The translations under genes and the position numbers were made by a program. The notes under the pieces are model-generated. The model was given only the letters and a program-made list of their open reading frames with translations, had not been told where the DNA came from and did not search any database. Below, piece by piece: positions 21,797 through 32,599 of a stretch of 64,000 nucleotides of DNA. The first letter of the stretch is position 1; every line of letters begins with the position of its first letter. Source of the DNA: Chrysoporthe austroafricana. Lineage: Eukaryota > Ascomycota > Sordariomycetes > Diaporthales > Cryphonectriaceae. Where the stretch lies: contig JYIP02000004.1 of the NCBI GenBank assembly GCA_001051155.2, forward strand, positions 5,202,383 to 5,266,382, read 5' to 3'.

Positions 21797-22777
21797 TCAG
21801 AACTCGCCGCTCCACTGGATCTCGAAGTCCCTCTCCGGCTGAGGCTTGGTTTTCCACCCCGTCATCTTGACGTTGTTCCATCCCATCCGCTCACTTGTCA
21901 TGGTGCCCTGAAAGCGCCTACAGTCGTTGCCAGAGAAGACCAGGTACCCGGACCCGTGCACCCTGGCCCTGTCGGACGTGTCCCCATCGCCCGTCGTATC
22001 AAGGGGCACGCCGTCGGCGGCCACGATTCCTTGCCAGCGGAACCAGAACTTGGGCTGGCGGAACGAGTTCTTCTCGAAGGTGGCGGCACGCTGTCGCCAC
22101 CGTCCCTCTCCGCTGAGCGGAGAGGCGGCATCACCACTGTTCACTTCTTGGTCCGACGACGGACCAGAGTCGTCTGCCCCGCTGCCACCTCCTCCGCCAT
22201 CCTCGCCGGCGCCGTGGTGTTTCCCACCCATGGCGGCCGCGTCGTGCGCCACGCCCTTGTCCCGGGCACTGGACCTTGTAGAGCCTGCTCCCGCACGTGC
22301 GTGCGGACGGGGAGGCGATGCTCCAGGCCGTTCCGGGTCGGCCCCGCCGAGCTCGCGGGTGATCTTCCCAAGTGTCTTCCTGCTGCCCGCGAACGCGACC
22401 GTGGCCTCGAAGACGCTGCCACATCTCAGTGAGCCCAGCAGGCCGTCCTCTCCGTCGGTAAGGCGGTAGATCTCCAGGACTACATCGCCGCCACCGTCGG
22501 CCGCCTTGTTCTTCTTGTTCGAAGTGCCTGCTGGGCCCGCAGCTGCGCCATGCCTCCCGCCCGCCTTTGCGCTCCGGGTCCCCGCCTCGGCCTGGGCACG
22601 ATCGCCCGTTTCCAGCTGCAGCCGGTCGAGGGCGGCGCACTTGATGAGGTGCGTGCCCATCGTGCTGCGCACCTGGAACTCATGACGCACATCCCCGGGC
22701 CGGCCGCCCCGGTCGTTGTGGTTATGGAGGTGCCGGGTGTTAAAGGCCGCGTCCTCCCAGCCGCCGTCTTCCTCCAT
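21797..22777 (-). CDS. Unrecognised, conserved-looking protein
   Basis: Single exon, 326 aa from the ATG at 22777. I recognise no named domain. The N-terminal third is polar and includes TRHLHNHNDRGG, a KCAALDRLQLETG segment and a VVLEIYRLTDGEDG segment. The middle is G/A/D/S-rich and disordered. The C-terminal 90 residues look like a folded beta-rich domain: QPKFWFRWQGIV, then GYLVFSGNDCRRFQGT and GWNNVKMTGWK, ending EIQW near the stop. The compact aromatic C-terminal block after a disordered linker is what I would expect to be conserved. No signal peptide or membrane helix is seen. Confidence 0.65.
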   Translation of the reverse strand: MEEDGGWEDAAFNTRHLHNHNDRGGRPGDVRHEFQVRSTMGTHLIKCAALDRLQLETGDRAQAEAGTRSAKAGGRHGAAAGPAGTSNKKNKAADGGGDVVLEIYRLTDGEDGLLGSLRCGSVFEATVAFAGSRKTLGKITRELGGADPERPGASPPRPHARAGAGSTRSSARDKGVAHDAAAMGGKHHGAGEDGGGGGSGADDSGPSSDQEVNSGDAASPLSGEGRWRQRAATFEKNSFRQPKFWFRWQGIVAADGVPLDTTGDGDTSDRARVHGSGYLVFSGNDCRRFQGTMTSERMGWNNVKMTGWKTKPQPERDFEIQWSGEF

Positions 22778-23353
22778 TCTGTCACTGAGGCCTCTCGGAG
22801 CGCGGGCTGACGAGGCGGATTGGTGAGTACGATCCGCGGCGTCGTTGCTGGGGACTTCGCAGTGTGCACGACAGCCCAGGCGTGTTGGACAGGACCCAGC
22901 CACCCAGCGGCCCACGGAAGCAGACGTGGCGTGACGCGCTAGGTTCTCCTCACGCTTTCGCCTTATCGAGGGTGTGATGGGACACCCAACGGAGCACCTG
23001 CATTACCTGCCTGCCTGCCTAGGTGCGCGTGGGCCAATGAATCCGACGCCGCTGTCCAGAATCCAGTTTTTTTTTTTCCCTCCCCCCCCCCTTGTCCTTT
23101 CCTTTTCTCCTCTTCTCCCTCTCTGTGGGAATGGATGCAGTGAGTATAAGCGATGGCTTGCTTAGGAGGGAAACGCCTAAAAATAGTCACTCGAAGAGTC
23201 GATATAGTACTAACATACACTCATATAATATAAAGAAAGACGACAGCACGAACTGCAAGACACGTCCCGACGTATTCCAAGCTGCGGCGGACGGACATCC
23301 ATCCGGGAAGGGTATCACGAAGCCGTGTGTTCACAATAGCAACCTTGTCGGGA
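22778..23353. other. Intergenic
   Basis: Region between two minus-strand genes with a T/C-rich tract at 23068-23120. No coding signal. Confidence 0.5.
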
Positions 23354-24668
23354 TCAAGGCTGACCGAATAACCATTCTCCTGCCATCTGGATCAAAGCAT
23401 CTCTCTTCAGCCTTCCGTCCTCCGCCACGACCTGGTCCGCACCCATCGCGCCCGCCATGTCAAAGCCATGCCCGGCGTCGGGCACGCAGAGCCACCTGAC
23501 CTCGCCATGCTGGTCCTTCACCTCCCAGGCGAACCTCTCGTCCCCCTCGGTGATGAGCGTCCCCAGCTTGCCCCCGTCGGCCGGCTCCTCCTGGCCGATG
23601 GGCTGATCCATCCCGGGCACGGGTCTGCCGGCGAGGCGGCAGGCCGTCCTCCAGGCCTCGTGGCCCAGCATGTCGAGCTCACACCCCACAATCCAGACCC
23701 GGCGGGGCAGGCTGGCGCGCTCCGCGTAGAAGGGCGACAGGAGCGGGTCGCGCAGGTCTTGGCCGGCAGGAATATCTAAGAACAAAACAGTGAGCTGCTG
23801 TCGACCGGGAGCGAGCCACGGCGTGAAGAGGGCCGGGGAGGTGTGTGGGTGTGGGGGGGGGGGGGGCAGACTCACAAGCCCAGTCAAAGAAGGCGGACAT
23901 CGCCAGCAGAGGGTCCGTGTCTCTCGATCGCGAGTCCGGCAGCGTGGGCTTGTACCTCCTCGTGGCGGCCTTCTCGTCCGCGGTCTTGGCGAGGTCCGTA
24001 ACCGGGTAGATGGGGACGATGCCGGCGGTGACCCTCTCTCGGACAGCGGGCACCTCACTGACGGTGAGGGCGAGACTGCCGCCAGCCGAGAAGCCCGTGA
24101 TGCCCACCCTGGCAGGGTCGATGTGGGCGGCCAGGTCCCCGTCGGAGAAGACGGCGGCGATGAGGGCCTCCAGGTCGAGGCGGGGCCCAGGGAAAGCATT
24201 CGCCGGGGCCTTGGCGTAGTTGAGGGCGATGACGAGGGCCGAGTGCTTCTGGGAGAAGACGGAGTTCCAGGCGTCGTTGTCGGAGGGTTCGCCGAGGACG
24301 AAGCCGCCGCCGTGGATGGAGAGCAAGAGCGGGAGAGGCCGGGGGGACTGTATGTCGTAGGACCTTGGGAAGAAGACCCTGACGGGCAGATTTGGCCGGG
24401 CGGGATATGTCTTGATCAGGGTCGGGCCCGTCTCGGTAGGAAAGAGGCGCTGGCTCAGGTGCCGTATGGCCATGGCTGGGGTGATGACCAGATACTGCAG
24501 CGAGTATGCGGCTATGGTGAAGAGGCCACGCTTGTGCAGGGCCAGTGCAGATTTTCGAGGGATGCCGTCGCCCTCATCATGGCCACGGCCGGTGCCAGCC
24601 CCGGGCCTGTCCTCCGGGCCTGGTGAGGAGGCTGCGGCGCCCTGGCCGGCCTCCGTTCGTTGCGCCAT
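23354..24668 (-). CDS. Membrane-anchored HSL-type alpha/beta-hydrolase
   Basis: Serine hydrolase of the hormone-sensitive lipase family (alpha/beta-hydrolase fold 3), acting on carboxylic esters. Model: exons 24668-23876 and 23775-23354, 404 aa. The intron (100 nt) has donor GTGAGT and acceptor TTCTTAG, joining FFDWA to YIPAGQDLRDPLLSP. A hydrophobic segment at residues 49-68 should be a membrane anchor. The oxyanion motif HGGGF is at 119-123, the nucleophile Ser194 is in GFSAGG, and the histidine is in DAGHGFD near the C-terminus. HGGGF with a GxSxG of this type points to esterase or lipase rather than to Bna7-type kynurenine formamidase. It should not be counted as the missing step between IDO and kynureninase without evidence. 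Confidence 0.85.
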
Positions 24669-25860
24669 TGGCCACGCCGATATATCCGCCCGGGCAGACA
24701 GAGGGCCAGAGCACTACTGCGCACGCCTGGCGGGCAGGAGATGCGTGCGTGGATGGAGAGGTGCGCAGCGGCTCTGTGCGGGCGCACGAAGGGGGGTTTG
24801 AAAGCGAGATGAGGCCCTGGTGCCGGCAACGTGTGGGTGAGTGAGCGAGTGCGTACTTGCAGAGTACCGTATGTAGTAGTACCCGGTTGGCGTGGCCGCC
24901 GGGACCACAGCCGATGCGACCAGCCTCGTATCCGTATTCACCTGGGTGAGCCTCCGAACGTCGTCTTCGTCGTCACTGTCGTCGCCGTCGCGTGTCGACG
25001 CCCCAAACGCCACAGGCCTGATGCGAGGCGAGGCTGCCTCTCGCCACACAGCCGCCGCCACACGTCTCCTCTGGTCGGTCGCCCGCCTCGCAGGCGGTAA
25101 TTAGTGTGATGAGCCCATGAGGTACACCATGGGGAAGCCGTGCTGCCTTCTCCTCAGCAGATCTGCCAAGGCGAGTTTAAAGTTCAGGGCATGTGGAGGC
25201 TGGTAGCTTGCTGCCATGCCTGTGGGCACAACATCTCAGTACATGCCGGCCCAGCGGTTAGTAGAGGAGGGGAGGGGTAGTACCAGGTACCTAGGTGCGA
25301 AGTACAGACTACAGTACGCACGTGAGCACCGTACTGTGGTGCTCTCAGCTGGGCAGACTGCGCGGACCGGCCTGGGCGCGAGCTCGCACAGTAAGTTAGC
25401 ACCCGTGGCAACTGTACCGCAGTATGTCTGTACTGAGCAGCGCCTGGTGCGGGGCTCGCCCGCCTGGAGGGGCTCGGTGGGGTTGTTTCCGGCTCAGGAG
25501 GTAACGAGTGCTCCGTGCCTAGGACGTGCATGGTACATAGCCCAGGTTAGGCTTCCCGCGCCATGGCCGGGGGAGAGCAGGTACACATACAGTACACTGT
25601 ACTATGTCGGCCTGCGCAATGACACCCCGACTGTCTCTGGATTACTCATCGAGTCTGGCTGCTCTGCATAGTCACGCAGCATCTCAATGCCGACCGAAGG
25701 GCGCGTTGACAGACACGGTTGACAGAGTCCAAAACAGTGGCCCCCCTCCGCAGTCGTCAAGGCTGCGCTCGGATTCGTCGTACCTCAAGTTCACATACGC
25801 GACCTGCCGTAGGGGCCATCGATCTACTCCCCGGATCGCACCTCCACCACCACCACCAGC
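24669..25860. other. Intergenic, GC-rich
   Basis: Divergent promoter region between the HSL-type hydrolase and the glutathione transferase genes. Repeated TAC/GTAC-rich motifs occur at 25230-25620. No coding signal. Confidence 0.5.
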
Positions 25861-26583
25861 ATGGCACCCGAGCAGAAGAAGATCATCTTGTTCGACCTCG
25901 CGAGCAATGATGGAAAGTGCTGGTCTCTGAACCCCTGGAAGACCCGCTTCGTCCTCAACTTCAAGGGCCTGGACTACGAGACGGACTGGCTCGACTATCC
26001 CGAGCTCAGGACTCGGCTCGAGCCGCATCTCCCCGGCGCCCAAGCCTACACAAGCCCCACCATCGCCTACACGGACGGCAGCTACATCGCCGACTCGAGA
26101 GTCATCGCAGAGCGCATCGAGAGGGACCACCCGAGCCCGTCTCTGCACCTCGACTCCCCCTACCTCGAGAAGCTCGAGGCCATCATGCCCGACATCAGGG
26201 CCGCCGTCCGCGGGAACTACATCCCCTGGGTCCCCAAGCGGCTCATCAGGGAGGCCAGTCTCGCCTACTGGTACAGGACTCGCGAGGAGACGGTCGGCAT
26301 GCCCCTTGACGAGCTCGACAGAACCGAGGGCGGCGAGGCGGGCTGGGCAAAGGCCGAGCCCCTGCTGCACACGGTCACCGGATGGCTCAAGGAGAACGAC
26401 GGGCCTTTCTTCATGGGGAAAACTGTCAGCTATGCTGACTTTGTGTGGGCTGGCTTCTTGATCTTCTTCCGGCGCATCGGGGACGATAAGTTCGGCCCAC
26501 TCCTGGCAAGGATGGGCGATGCCGCGGCCCACGAGGCGTTGCTCGCCGCCGTCGAGCCTTGGTCTAAGCGGGATGATCACTGA
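25861..26583 (+). CDS. Glutathione S-transferase-like protein
   Basis: Cytosolic-type glutathione transferase fold that would conjugate or transfer glutathione to electrophiles. Single exon, 240 aa, a normal length. The thioredoxin-like N-terminal domain spans about 1-85: ILFDLASNDGKCWSLNPWK, a cis-proline loop in YTSPTI, and ADSRVIAERIE in place of the usual glutathione-binding SxxI. The helical C-terminal domain holds FMGKTVSYADFVWAGFL, matching the N-capping region (S/T-x-x-D). The sequence resembles the fungal GstFuA / etherase-like class rather than the yeast Gtt or Ure2 types. That class assignment is by eye. The ATG follows a run of ACC triplets. Confidence 0.85.
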   Translation: MAPEQKKIILFDLASNDGKCWSLNPWKTRFVLNFKGLDYETDWLDYPELRTRLEPHLPGAQAYTSPTIAYTDGSYIADSRVIAERIERDHPSPSLHLDSPYLEKLEAIMPDIRAAVRGNYIPWVPKRLIREASLAYWYRTREETVGMPLDELDRTEGGEAGWAKAEPLLHTVTGWLKENDGPFFMGKTVSYADFVWAGFLIFFRRIGDDKFGPLLARMGDAAAHEALLAAVEPWSKRDDH

Positions 26584-27038
26584 GGGGCCCAGGGTATCTT
26601 CTTGAGAGATGAGGCCGTCCTGGCATTGTTGGGACTGCCGGCAGCCTCTTCTCGGTAGCCTCCTGCCCGTATACCAGGGATGGGAACGTTTGATGGGCCC
26701 TGACCTTTGGGGGCCTGGCCTGGGAAGGCTCTGGCGGTTCGGCATACCTATCGGGCGGCCTCATTGCTTCCGTCTGACATCCTCTACATACCTAGGCGTG
26801 TTAGGGACCTCTATAAGATATGCTTCCACTCCTGCGTGTCTAAGCTCCCTTTGATGCCAGTCTTCTCTTGTCGATCGTTTGCTGTGCTGTCTTCACTCTA
26901 GCAAGCTTTACATACCAGACGCTCTAGAAGAGTGGGTCCACCGCCTACCAGCGTCGAGGAGCCTGACGGCCGCTCGCCTCCCTCCGGTCCTGGGAAGACC
27001 AATTGATTCCCTGCGATCTCGAGGCCTGCAGAAGATGG
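26584..27038. other. Intergenic between convergent genes
   Basis: No coding signal. It should hold the 3' ends of the GST and esterase transcripts. Confidence 0.5.
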
Positions 27039-27989
27039 TCATTCTTGTCCCCAACGGAAACAACCCCTCTCGGTGCAAGATAGATCGAAGAATTCCATAA
27101 CCACGTCCTCCTGCACGGGGATGTTGTGGGTGATATTCCACGCGCTATACGCCTCGAACCAGTCCTCGTTGCCGAATTCCCATTTTGTCCAGTTCGCTAA
27201 TGGTGTGTCCAGCGAGGTACTGGTGGGCTGTTGGCTCAGTCCAAGGACTCCTGTCCACTCCTTGATCTCCTCGCCGAGGTTGGTATAGTTCAGGGTCTCA
27301 TCTGCCGTTCCATGGAATACCTGCATTTTAGGCCGCCATCCACCTCCGTAGCCGGGGTAAGCAGCTCGCACGATGGCTGCCCACTGCTCAGGAGTGTGCC
27401 TCACAAGCCCGTCCGCGCATTGCGTGTTCCAATAGTCGACTTTGGAGACATTGGCCGGTATGTCCACCCCAAAACACCCGAATGCTACGCCCGCAAAAGC
27501 AGATCCACCTGCAAAGACATCAGGGTACGCTCCGGCAAGGACGTTGGTCATCATGGCCCCCGAGCTGACACCGGTGACGAAGACCCGGGCAGCGTCTCCC
27601 TGGAAATGCTCCAAGGTCCATCTCACCATGCTGACTATGCCGAGACTGTCACCGCCACCGTTGTGTGTCAGTGTTTCGGGCGAGGACACATCCCAGCACT
27701 TGTCCACAAGATTCGGGCTGTCCGGATAGATGACGATGAAGCCATGCTCGGACGACAGGTTGGCGAATGTCGAGTCGGCGTATGCCGACGGGGCGTCACC
27801 ATGACACCAGTGCGGGTTGACAAGGATGGGCGGATTGGGTGCCAGGTTGTCAGGTACGTAGATGTAGAACCCAACGTTCGTAGGGTTGTTTGGCAGGGTC
27901 ACGTTGAGCTGCTGGAGGGATGCTGCTCGAGCAGCCGCTGCCAACAGTGCGAAGATGAACGTCCAGGTCGCCATGGTGTTGAAGAACAT
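27039..27989 (-). CDS. Secreted CE1-type esterase (acetylxylan/feruloyl)
   Basis: Extracellular esterase of the PHB-depolymerase/CE1 family, which removes acetyl or feruloyl groups from plant xylan. Single exon, 316 aa from ATG 27989, or 311 aa from a second ATG at 27974 (MATWTF). The latter gives a neat signal peptide, with a cleavage site after the alanine-rich stretch near ARA-AS. The oxyanion-region motif NPHWCHGD, the nucleophile elbow GVSSGAMM, and a late His in THNIPVQ are all in place. Several N-x-S/T sites (NVT, NLS, NVS, NYT, NWT, NIT) suggest heavy glycosylation. No cellulose-binding domain is visible. The last 18 residues extend beyond the usual end of the fold and could reflect a missed 3' intron. 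Confidence 0.88.
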   Translation of the reverse strand: MFFNTMATWTFIFALLAAAARAASLQQLNVTLPNNPTNVGFYIYVPDNLAPNPPILVNPHWCHGDAPSAYADSTFANLSSEHGFIVIYPDSPNLVDKCWDVSSPETLTHNGGGDSLGIVSMVRWTLEHFQGDAARVFVTGVSSGAMMTNVLAGAYPDVFAGGSAFAGVAFGCFGVDIPANVSKVDYWNTQCADGLVRHTPEQWAAIVRAAYPGYGGGWRPKMQVFHGTADETLNYTNLGEEIKEWTGVLGLSQQPTSTSLDTPLANWTKWEFGNEDWFEAYSAWNITHNIPVQEDVVMEFFDLSCTERGCFRWGQE

Positions 27990-28654
27990 CGCCAGAGTTC
28001 CTCTCGAAGTGCCTTGATGCACTCAGTGGGCAGTTGTTCTTCGGCGTGCAGGAATCGGCTCGACAAACAATTGCAATGCGGAAAGGTGGCTTATTGCTGT
28101 GGGCCTGTGATAGTTACTCCCCTTTTAAAAGCCGAGCGAAGGGTGTTCTATGAAAGCTACATAAGCAGGCAACATTATTTTCTCCCAGTCCATTTACCCG
28201 CAGCCTAAGTGCCTCTGAAAAAGTCATGCCGGATCGGACGTAAACCTCGGCACCCAAGCCGTCGTGGCCAGCAGATTCGCGGAGCCAAGTTGTCCGAGTG
28301 GACCGGTAAGGGCTAAAGCACCAGCTTGGGGTTGTCGTCGTTGATGAGTCCGCCAATCGCGCTATGATGCGCATCAGATCAGCGTCCGAGATGTCAATTC
28401 CCGCCAATGTTATCCCAACGCTTGTAGTGTGCAGGCAAGCGACCTCCCTGCGCTCGCTGAAGCAGATTTTCCTGGGCTGTGAGGCCGTAGAAGGCCAATG
28501 GCCAAAGACAAGGCGACCTATATTTACTAGAATGTCAACGACTTCTACGTTATCATTTTCAACACACTACTATTACTCTTGGTATCCTTTCACTATTTTA
28601 TATCAGCAATAATTCTAATTCCTTTCATTAGAGCAAATATTTTTTTTTTAAAAA

Positions 28655-28706
<52 letters not shown>

Positions 28707-28747
28707 AAACCTCCCTTCTTGCACCAGCTCGTATGACTGCTTTCTGG
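27990..28747. other. Intergenic with A/T homopolymer block
   Basis: No coding signal found. The 3' half is AT-rich and contains the T/A palindromic block listed separately. Confidence 0.5.
28640..28709. repeat. T-A-T-A homopolymer block
   Basis: Ten T, nine A, about forty-one T and ten A follow one another without interruption, so the block can fold back on itself. There is no N here, but its form resembles the homopolymers at the three N joints and it may mark another weak point of the assembly. Confidence 0.85.
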
Positions 28748-30302
28748 TTAACGTCTAGACAAACCGAGTGCATCGCACACGTCTTCTATGCTCTTAGTAT
28801 GCTGAGCCTTATAGAGCTGCATCTCATCCATCAATCCATCTTCACCGAGCACTTGTCGCAGTTGACTTTTTGACTCCGTTGTGATATCCTGCGCCTCGAC
28901 AACCTTTGCACTGCCTGAGTCATGATGAAGGTTGCTCTGGAAGATCCCAGCTGCCGAGAGAGGAAGGAAGTCCTCGTAAGGAATCGGCGCCCAAGAGACG
29001 AGGCCATCTTGAAGAGCTCGCTGAAGCGTTCCAGGCCCTGCGTCCGCCTTGGTTGAGCCAGCTCTTGCAACAGCTCTACCCTTCTCTGTGAGGCTGTACT
29101 CTGCCCATATAAGCTTCTCGGCCCTCAAAATTTCCCAGTCATCCGGAAAAGCGTCATCGAACATCGCCTTGTATTCTGACTCTTTGTCTTTTTGGAGCAG
29201 GCCCAAACGAGTGGCTCTGGCCATCACCTCGTCGTATCTCTTTCTGCCCTTAGGCGTTAGTGCAGCGCCTCTCTGTTCAATCTCGCCAAACCGGGCGGAA
29301 TGGCTTCCCTTCAGTCCATCGTTGCCTGCATCATCAAATACAATGCCCTCGTCGATGGCCAAAAAGCTAGTCTGTCTTAATAGAACGTTGCATTTCCTCT
29401 CCGGCGGGCCTTCGACGCGGTCCTTGGGGACCAGGCCAACAGCCCGCATCCCTTGCTGCACAGCATCGATAGCCACCGTGGCAGGCGTTAGATGGTTGAG
29501 ATGAGGGTTACGGAATGCTAAGATATCGATCAATAGGTCCCTGTTGTTGTCTGATTTCAAGGTGTCGTAGTCGCTCTTTGTGATGGACACCTGGTTTCGC
29601 CAGGCGAGTGTTTCGCACCCCCCTTGGATGAAGTCTTCGGCTTCTGTTTCAGTGAGGCCGCCTTGTGACTCGGCAACTTGGACTAGATCAACCGTCCTCT
29701 GGCTAAAGACGGGGGATCTTCTACGGAGCAGACGCTGCGCGAGGGGTCGCAGAGATGGCGAAAGCAGCTCTGGCCTTAGAACCGATGCGAATAGTCTAAA
29801 AGGTGCTGCAGAGAGTCCTTCACGGGTCACTGGCCGGAAGGCGGTCGCATGTACCGGTAGATTCGCGGCAGAGAGATTGTAATGCCCGACCGACTTCATG
29901 CCCCTGCGTGCCTTGTCAGACACGGAGAGCCGTGTGGATTCATGGGCAAAGAATAGAGGGGGTGTAAGTTTGTAGCTCTCGCGTGGGTACCGCGGTCACA
30001 ATCGACTTCAAATGAAGAGAACCCGTCTCAAGTTGTAAGAAGAGGACGAAGGATAACGAGGTCTCTTGAGCTTACATTACGTTGAAGAACCTCGCGGTCA
30101 CCTGCAGCTCGGCGGGAGAGGCCAGCCGGACAGCACCATGGCGTGGCAAGTCTGTCAAAGGTAGTGTTGCATGGTTCTGAGTATTGACCTTATCAACCAA
30201 TTTTTGCAAAGTCGCATATTGTGGCACTTCCCGCTGATACATCCGCGACAAAGCTTGGGCGAAGCGCAGGCGAAGCTGCGTGGCTGAGACCAGCGAAGGC
30301 AT
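28748..30302 (-). CDS. DUF1338 / 2-oxoadipate dioxygenase-decarboxylase family
   Basis: Member of the DUF1338 family (bacterial HglS/YdcJ type). Characterised members are Fe(II) enzymes that convert 2-oxoadipate to 2-hydroxyglutarate in lysine breakdown. Model: exons 30302-30076 and 29903-28748, 460 aa, the usual size. The intron (172 nt) has donor GTAAGC, branch CTGAC and acceptor GCAG, and joins FFNVM to GMKSVGHYNL. Family features: N-terminal LRLRFAQALSRMYQREVPQY, HGAVRLASPAEL, then NLPVHATAFRP with the metal-binding histidine, FASVLRPELL, and a long C-terminal helical part. The fungal substrate is inferred only from the family. It has no signal peptide and is probably cytosolic. Confidence 0.88.
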
Positions 30303-31009
30303 GCTCAGGAGGGCTCCCGCTCCTCGGGAGTTGCCGAGTGATGGAAGGTAAGCGCTATCACAACCTCCGTTTCAGATATTGCCGAGTGTTCTCTTGGGTT
30401 TCTCGACCTGGACCATTACTCGGGTGACGTTAGCCAGCGTTGACGAAATGGTGCGAGAACAATTATGAGACCAAGTCCATTGCCGCCGCCGCCAGCTTGG
30501 AGGCGTGGTAACAAAAGCATAAACGGAAAGGTAGACGGACATGCTCCAATGAGTTGAGAAGACCCTCTAGGATGTCAAGAGACGTGTTGTCGTAGGATTC
30601 TATCTCCACATCCAGATTGGTGATCATTCAGGCGGACGTCCACCTTGGTTGTTCCGCATTCCCGATCCGCATCCGCTATGCGGTCTACCGGCAGGCCGGC
30701 AGAACGAATTGCCGTGAAGCAGCAGCAGCAGCTTCCTCCTTCTCTTCTCTTCTCTTCTTATAAGACCCCTCTGCTGGCCCAGCAGACCACGTTGGTACTG
30801 CCCTTCTGTTGTCAGCTGATTCTGGGCGAGCGTTGCTGGATATTTGTGGAGCCTGTCTCCGCCGGCGGCCTTGTAGTTCACTGACATACGTTGCCCCCAC
30901 AAGTCGCAGCAGGCGGATGTCACTCGCAGATGAACCTGGCCAGGAAGGATGAAATCTATTATGATGAAAAAGCCGGCGTTGGAACTACTCAAGCGGCATC
31001 GAGCCCGTA
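30303..31009. other. Intergenic
   Basis: Region between two minus-strand genes with a CAG repeat at 30718-30731 and TTCTC repeats at 30741-30760. No coding signal. Confidence 0.5.
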
Positions 31010-32599
31010 CTACGGATTCATCAAGCTATCCAGCTTCTCCAGGGCCTGGGCCAGTTCCTCTTTGACATCGTGCTCCCACACCCAATCCATCCGGGTGAGA
31101 AGCGTCGCTCTGATCTTCTCCTTGTCGAAGCCGAACTCGGAGTGCTGCATCTCATAGACCGTGCCCGTCTCACGAGAGTCTTCGACTAGGCGCTGGGTTC
31201 TCTGCCGTCTTGTTGCGTCGTATGTCCGAAATGCCGCCGGGATTGCCTTGCCCACGTCCACGCTGCCCCTATCCAGCGCCTCCGCGACTAGGTTACCTAG
31301 GATGTATGCATCCTCTATGGCCATGCCGGCTCCAGAGCCCTTGTGTGGGGTGGTGGCGTGCGCGGCATCACCAATCAGGCATACCCGACCATCGTCAGAC
31401 ACGTATGTTGACGCGGGAGGGTGGTTAAAGAGGGCCCAGATGTCGGTCTGGCGCATCAGGTCGATGATCTTGGTCGCCGTTGAAGACCACCCCGAGAACG
31501 AGGACCTCAGCGTTTGGTGGTCGGCCTTGACGACCCAGTTCGGATCTGTCCATTCCTCGGCCGAGTTGAACGCAACGACTTGAACACTTGCCGTCAGCCC
31601 AATCTATCCGTCGCCAGGTCGGAAGCCGAGCGGGGACCCACCGTTCATCACCTTGCCCCCTTCAATCGGGAACGTCAAGATGTGGGCATTCCGTCCCAGA
31701 TACATCTGCGCATTCTTGGCCGGTTCCTCGCCCAGTGCAGCCACTGCTTCGTCCATGGGCACCAGGCCCCGGTAGCAGAACTTGCCGCTGAACACGGCGT
31801 CGGCCGCCTCTGGGTTCGGCGTCGAGGCCAGCAGCGTCCTGCGGATGCTCGATTTGATGCCATCGCAGCCGACCACAGCGTCATGGGTCGCGGACGAGCC
31901 GTCCCTGAAGCGGAGCTCAACCTGTCCGGACGCGGTCGTCGCGTAGCCGGTGACGCGTCTGCCGAACTGTGCGACGCCCTCGGGTACGTGCTTGATCAGC
32001 TCGTCGAGGAAGTCGCTCCTCTTGACGCCCCGCTGGCCGTTCCTGCACCCAACGGTGGCGATGAGCTCTCCCGTGCGGTCCTCGGGGCGCGTCCCCTCCT
32101 CGCCCTCGACCTTGTACCTGCCGCCAACGCTCTCGCCGAAGCGGAAGTCAAACCACACCTCCCGCTTCGAGGACGACTGGTTCGTGGTCTCGGTCCGCTC
32201 GAATGCGGCGTAGACCTCCGGCCCGATGCACTTCATAGCGTGGCTGGCGTTGGGCCCGATGGACACGCCGGCCCCGATCTCGCCAAATGCGCTGTTGCGA
32301 GCTCTCTGGTTAGCCAAGCCCGGCGCGGCGCGGCGCGGCGCGGCGGCCATCCTAGGCGCATGTTCTGCCAGCCTCTCGGGCGCAGACGCCGCGGCAGCGG
32401 CAGCGGGGCCTCGCCGCGTGACAGGGAGGGGGCGGACGTACTGGGCAGCTTCGTAGATCGTAACGTCATACTTTGGCGCGGTCGAGGGCGAGGGCCTGGC
32501 CAGGCTGATCAGATTCAGCGCGAGGGTCAGCCCGGCGATGCCGCCGCCAACCACCGCGATGGACGGGACGCGGGGATGCGTGGCTGTCGTGCTCGCCAT
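31010..32599 (-). CDS. FAD-dependent aromatic hydroxylase (salicylate hydroxylase-like)
   Basis: Class A flavin monooxygenase of the salicylate hydroxylase type, which hydroxylates (and may decarboxylate) aromatic acids using NAD(P)H and O2. Model: exons 32599-32442, 32291-31642 and 31578-31010, 458 aa. Intron 1 (150 nt) has donor GTACGT, branch GCTAAC and acceptor CAACAG. Intron 2 (63 nt) has donor GTGGGT, branch CTGAC and acceptor TTCAAG. Both junctions restore family sequence: YEAAH-AFGEIGAGVSIGPNA and GGKVMN-VVAFNS. FAD-binding VVGGGIAG lies at 16-23, the VVGCDGIKSSIR motif is in the middle, and GDAAHATTPHKGSGAGMAIEDA is the C-terminal FAD motif. It lies near IDO and kynureninase, whose anthranilate product is an aromatic acid, but salicylate or hydroxynicotinate-type substrates are equally possible. 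Confidence 0.9.

Noticed and set aside
23354..24668. Kynurenine formamidase as the missing step between IDO and kynureninase
   Set aside because: Its HGGGF and GFSAGG motifs and membrane anchor fit general HSL-type esterases. I see nothing specific to the Bna7 type.
29904..30075. Two separate genes in the DUF1338 region
   Set aside because: A 172-nt intron with GTAAGC, CTGAC and GCAG joins them in frame, and both parts match the same family.
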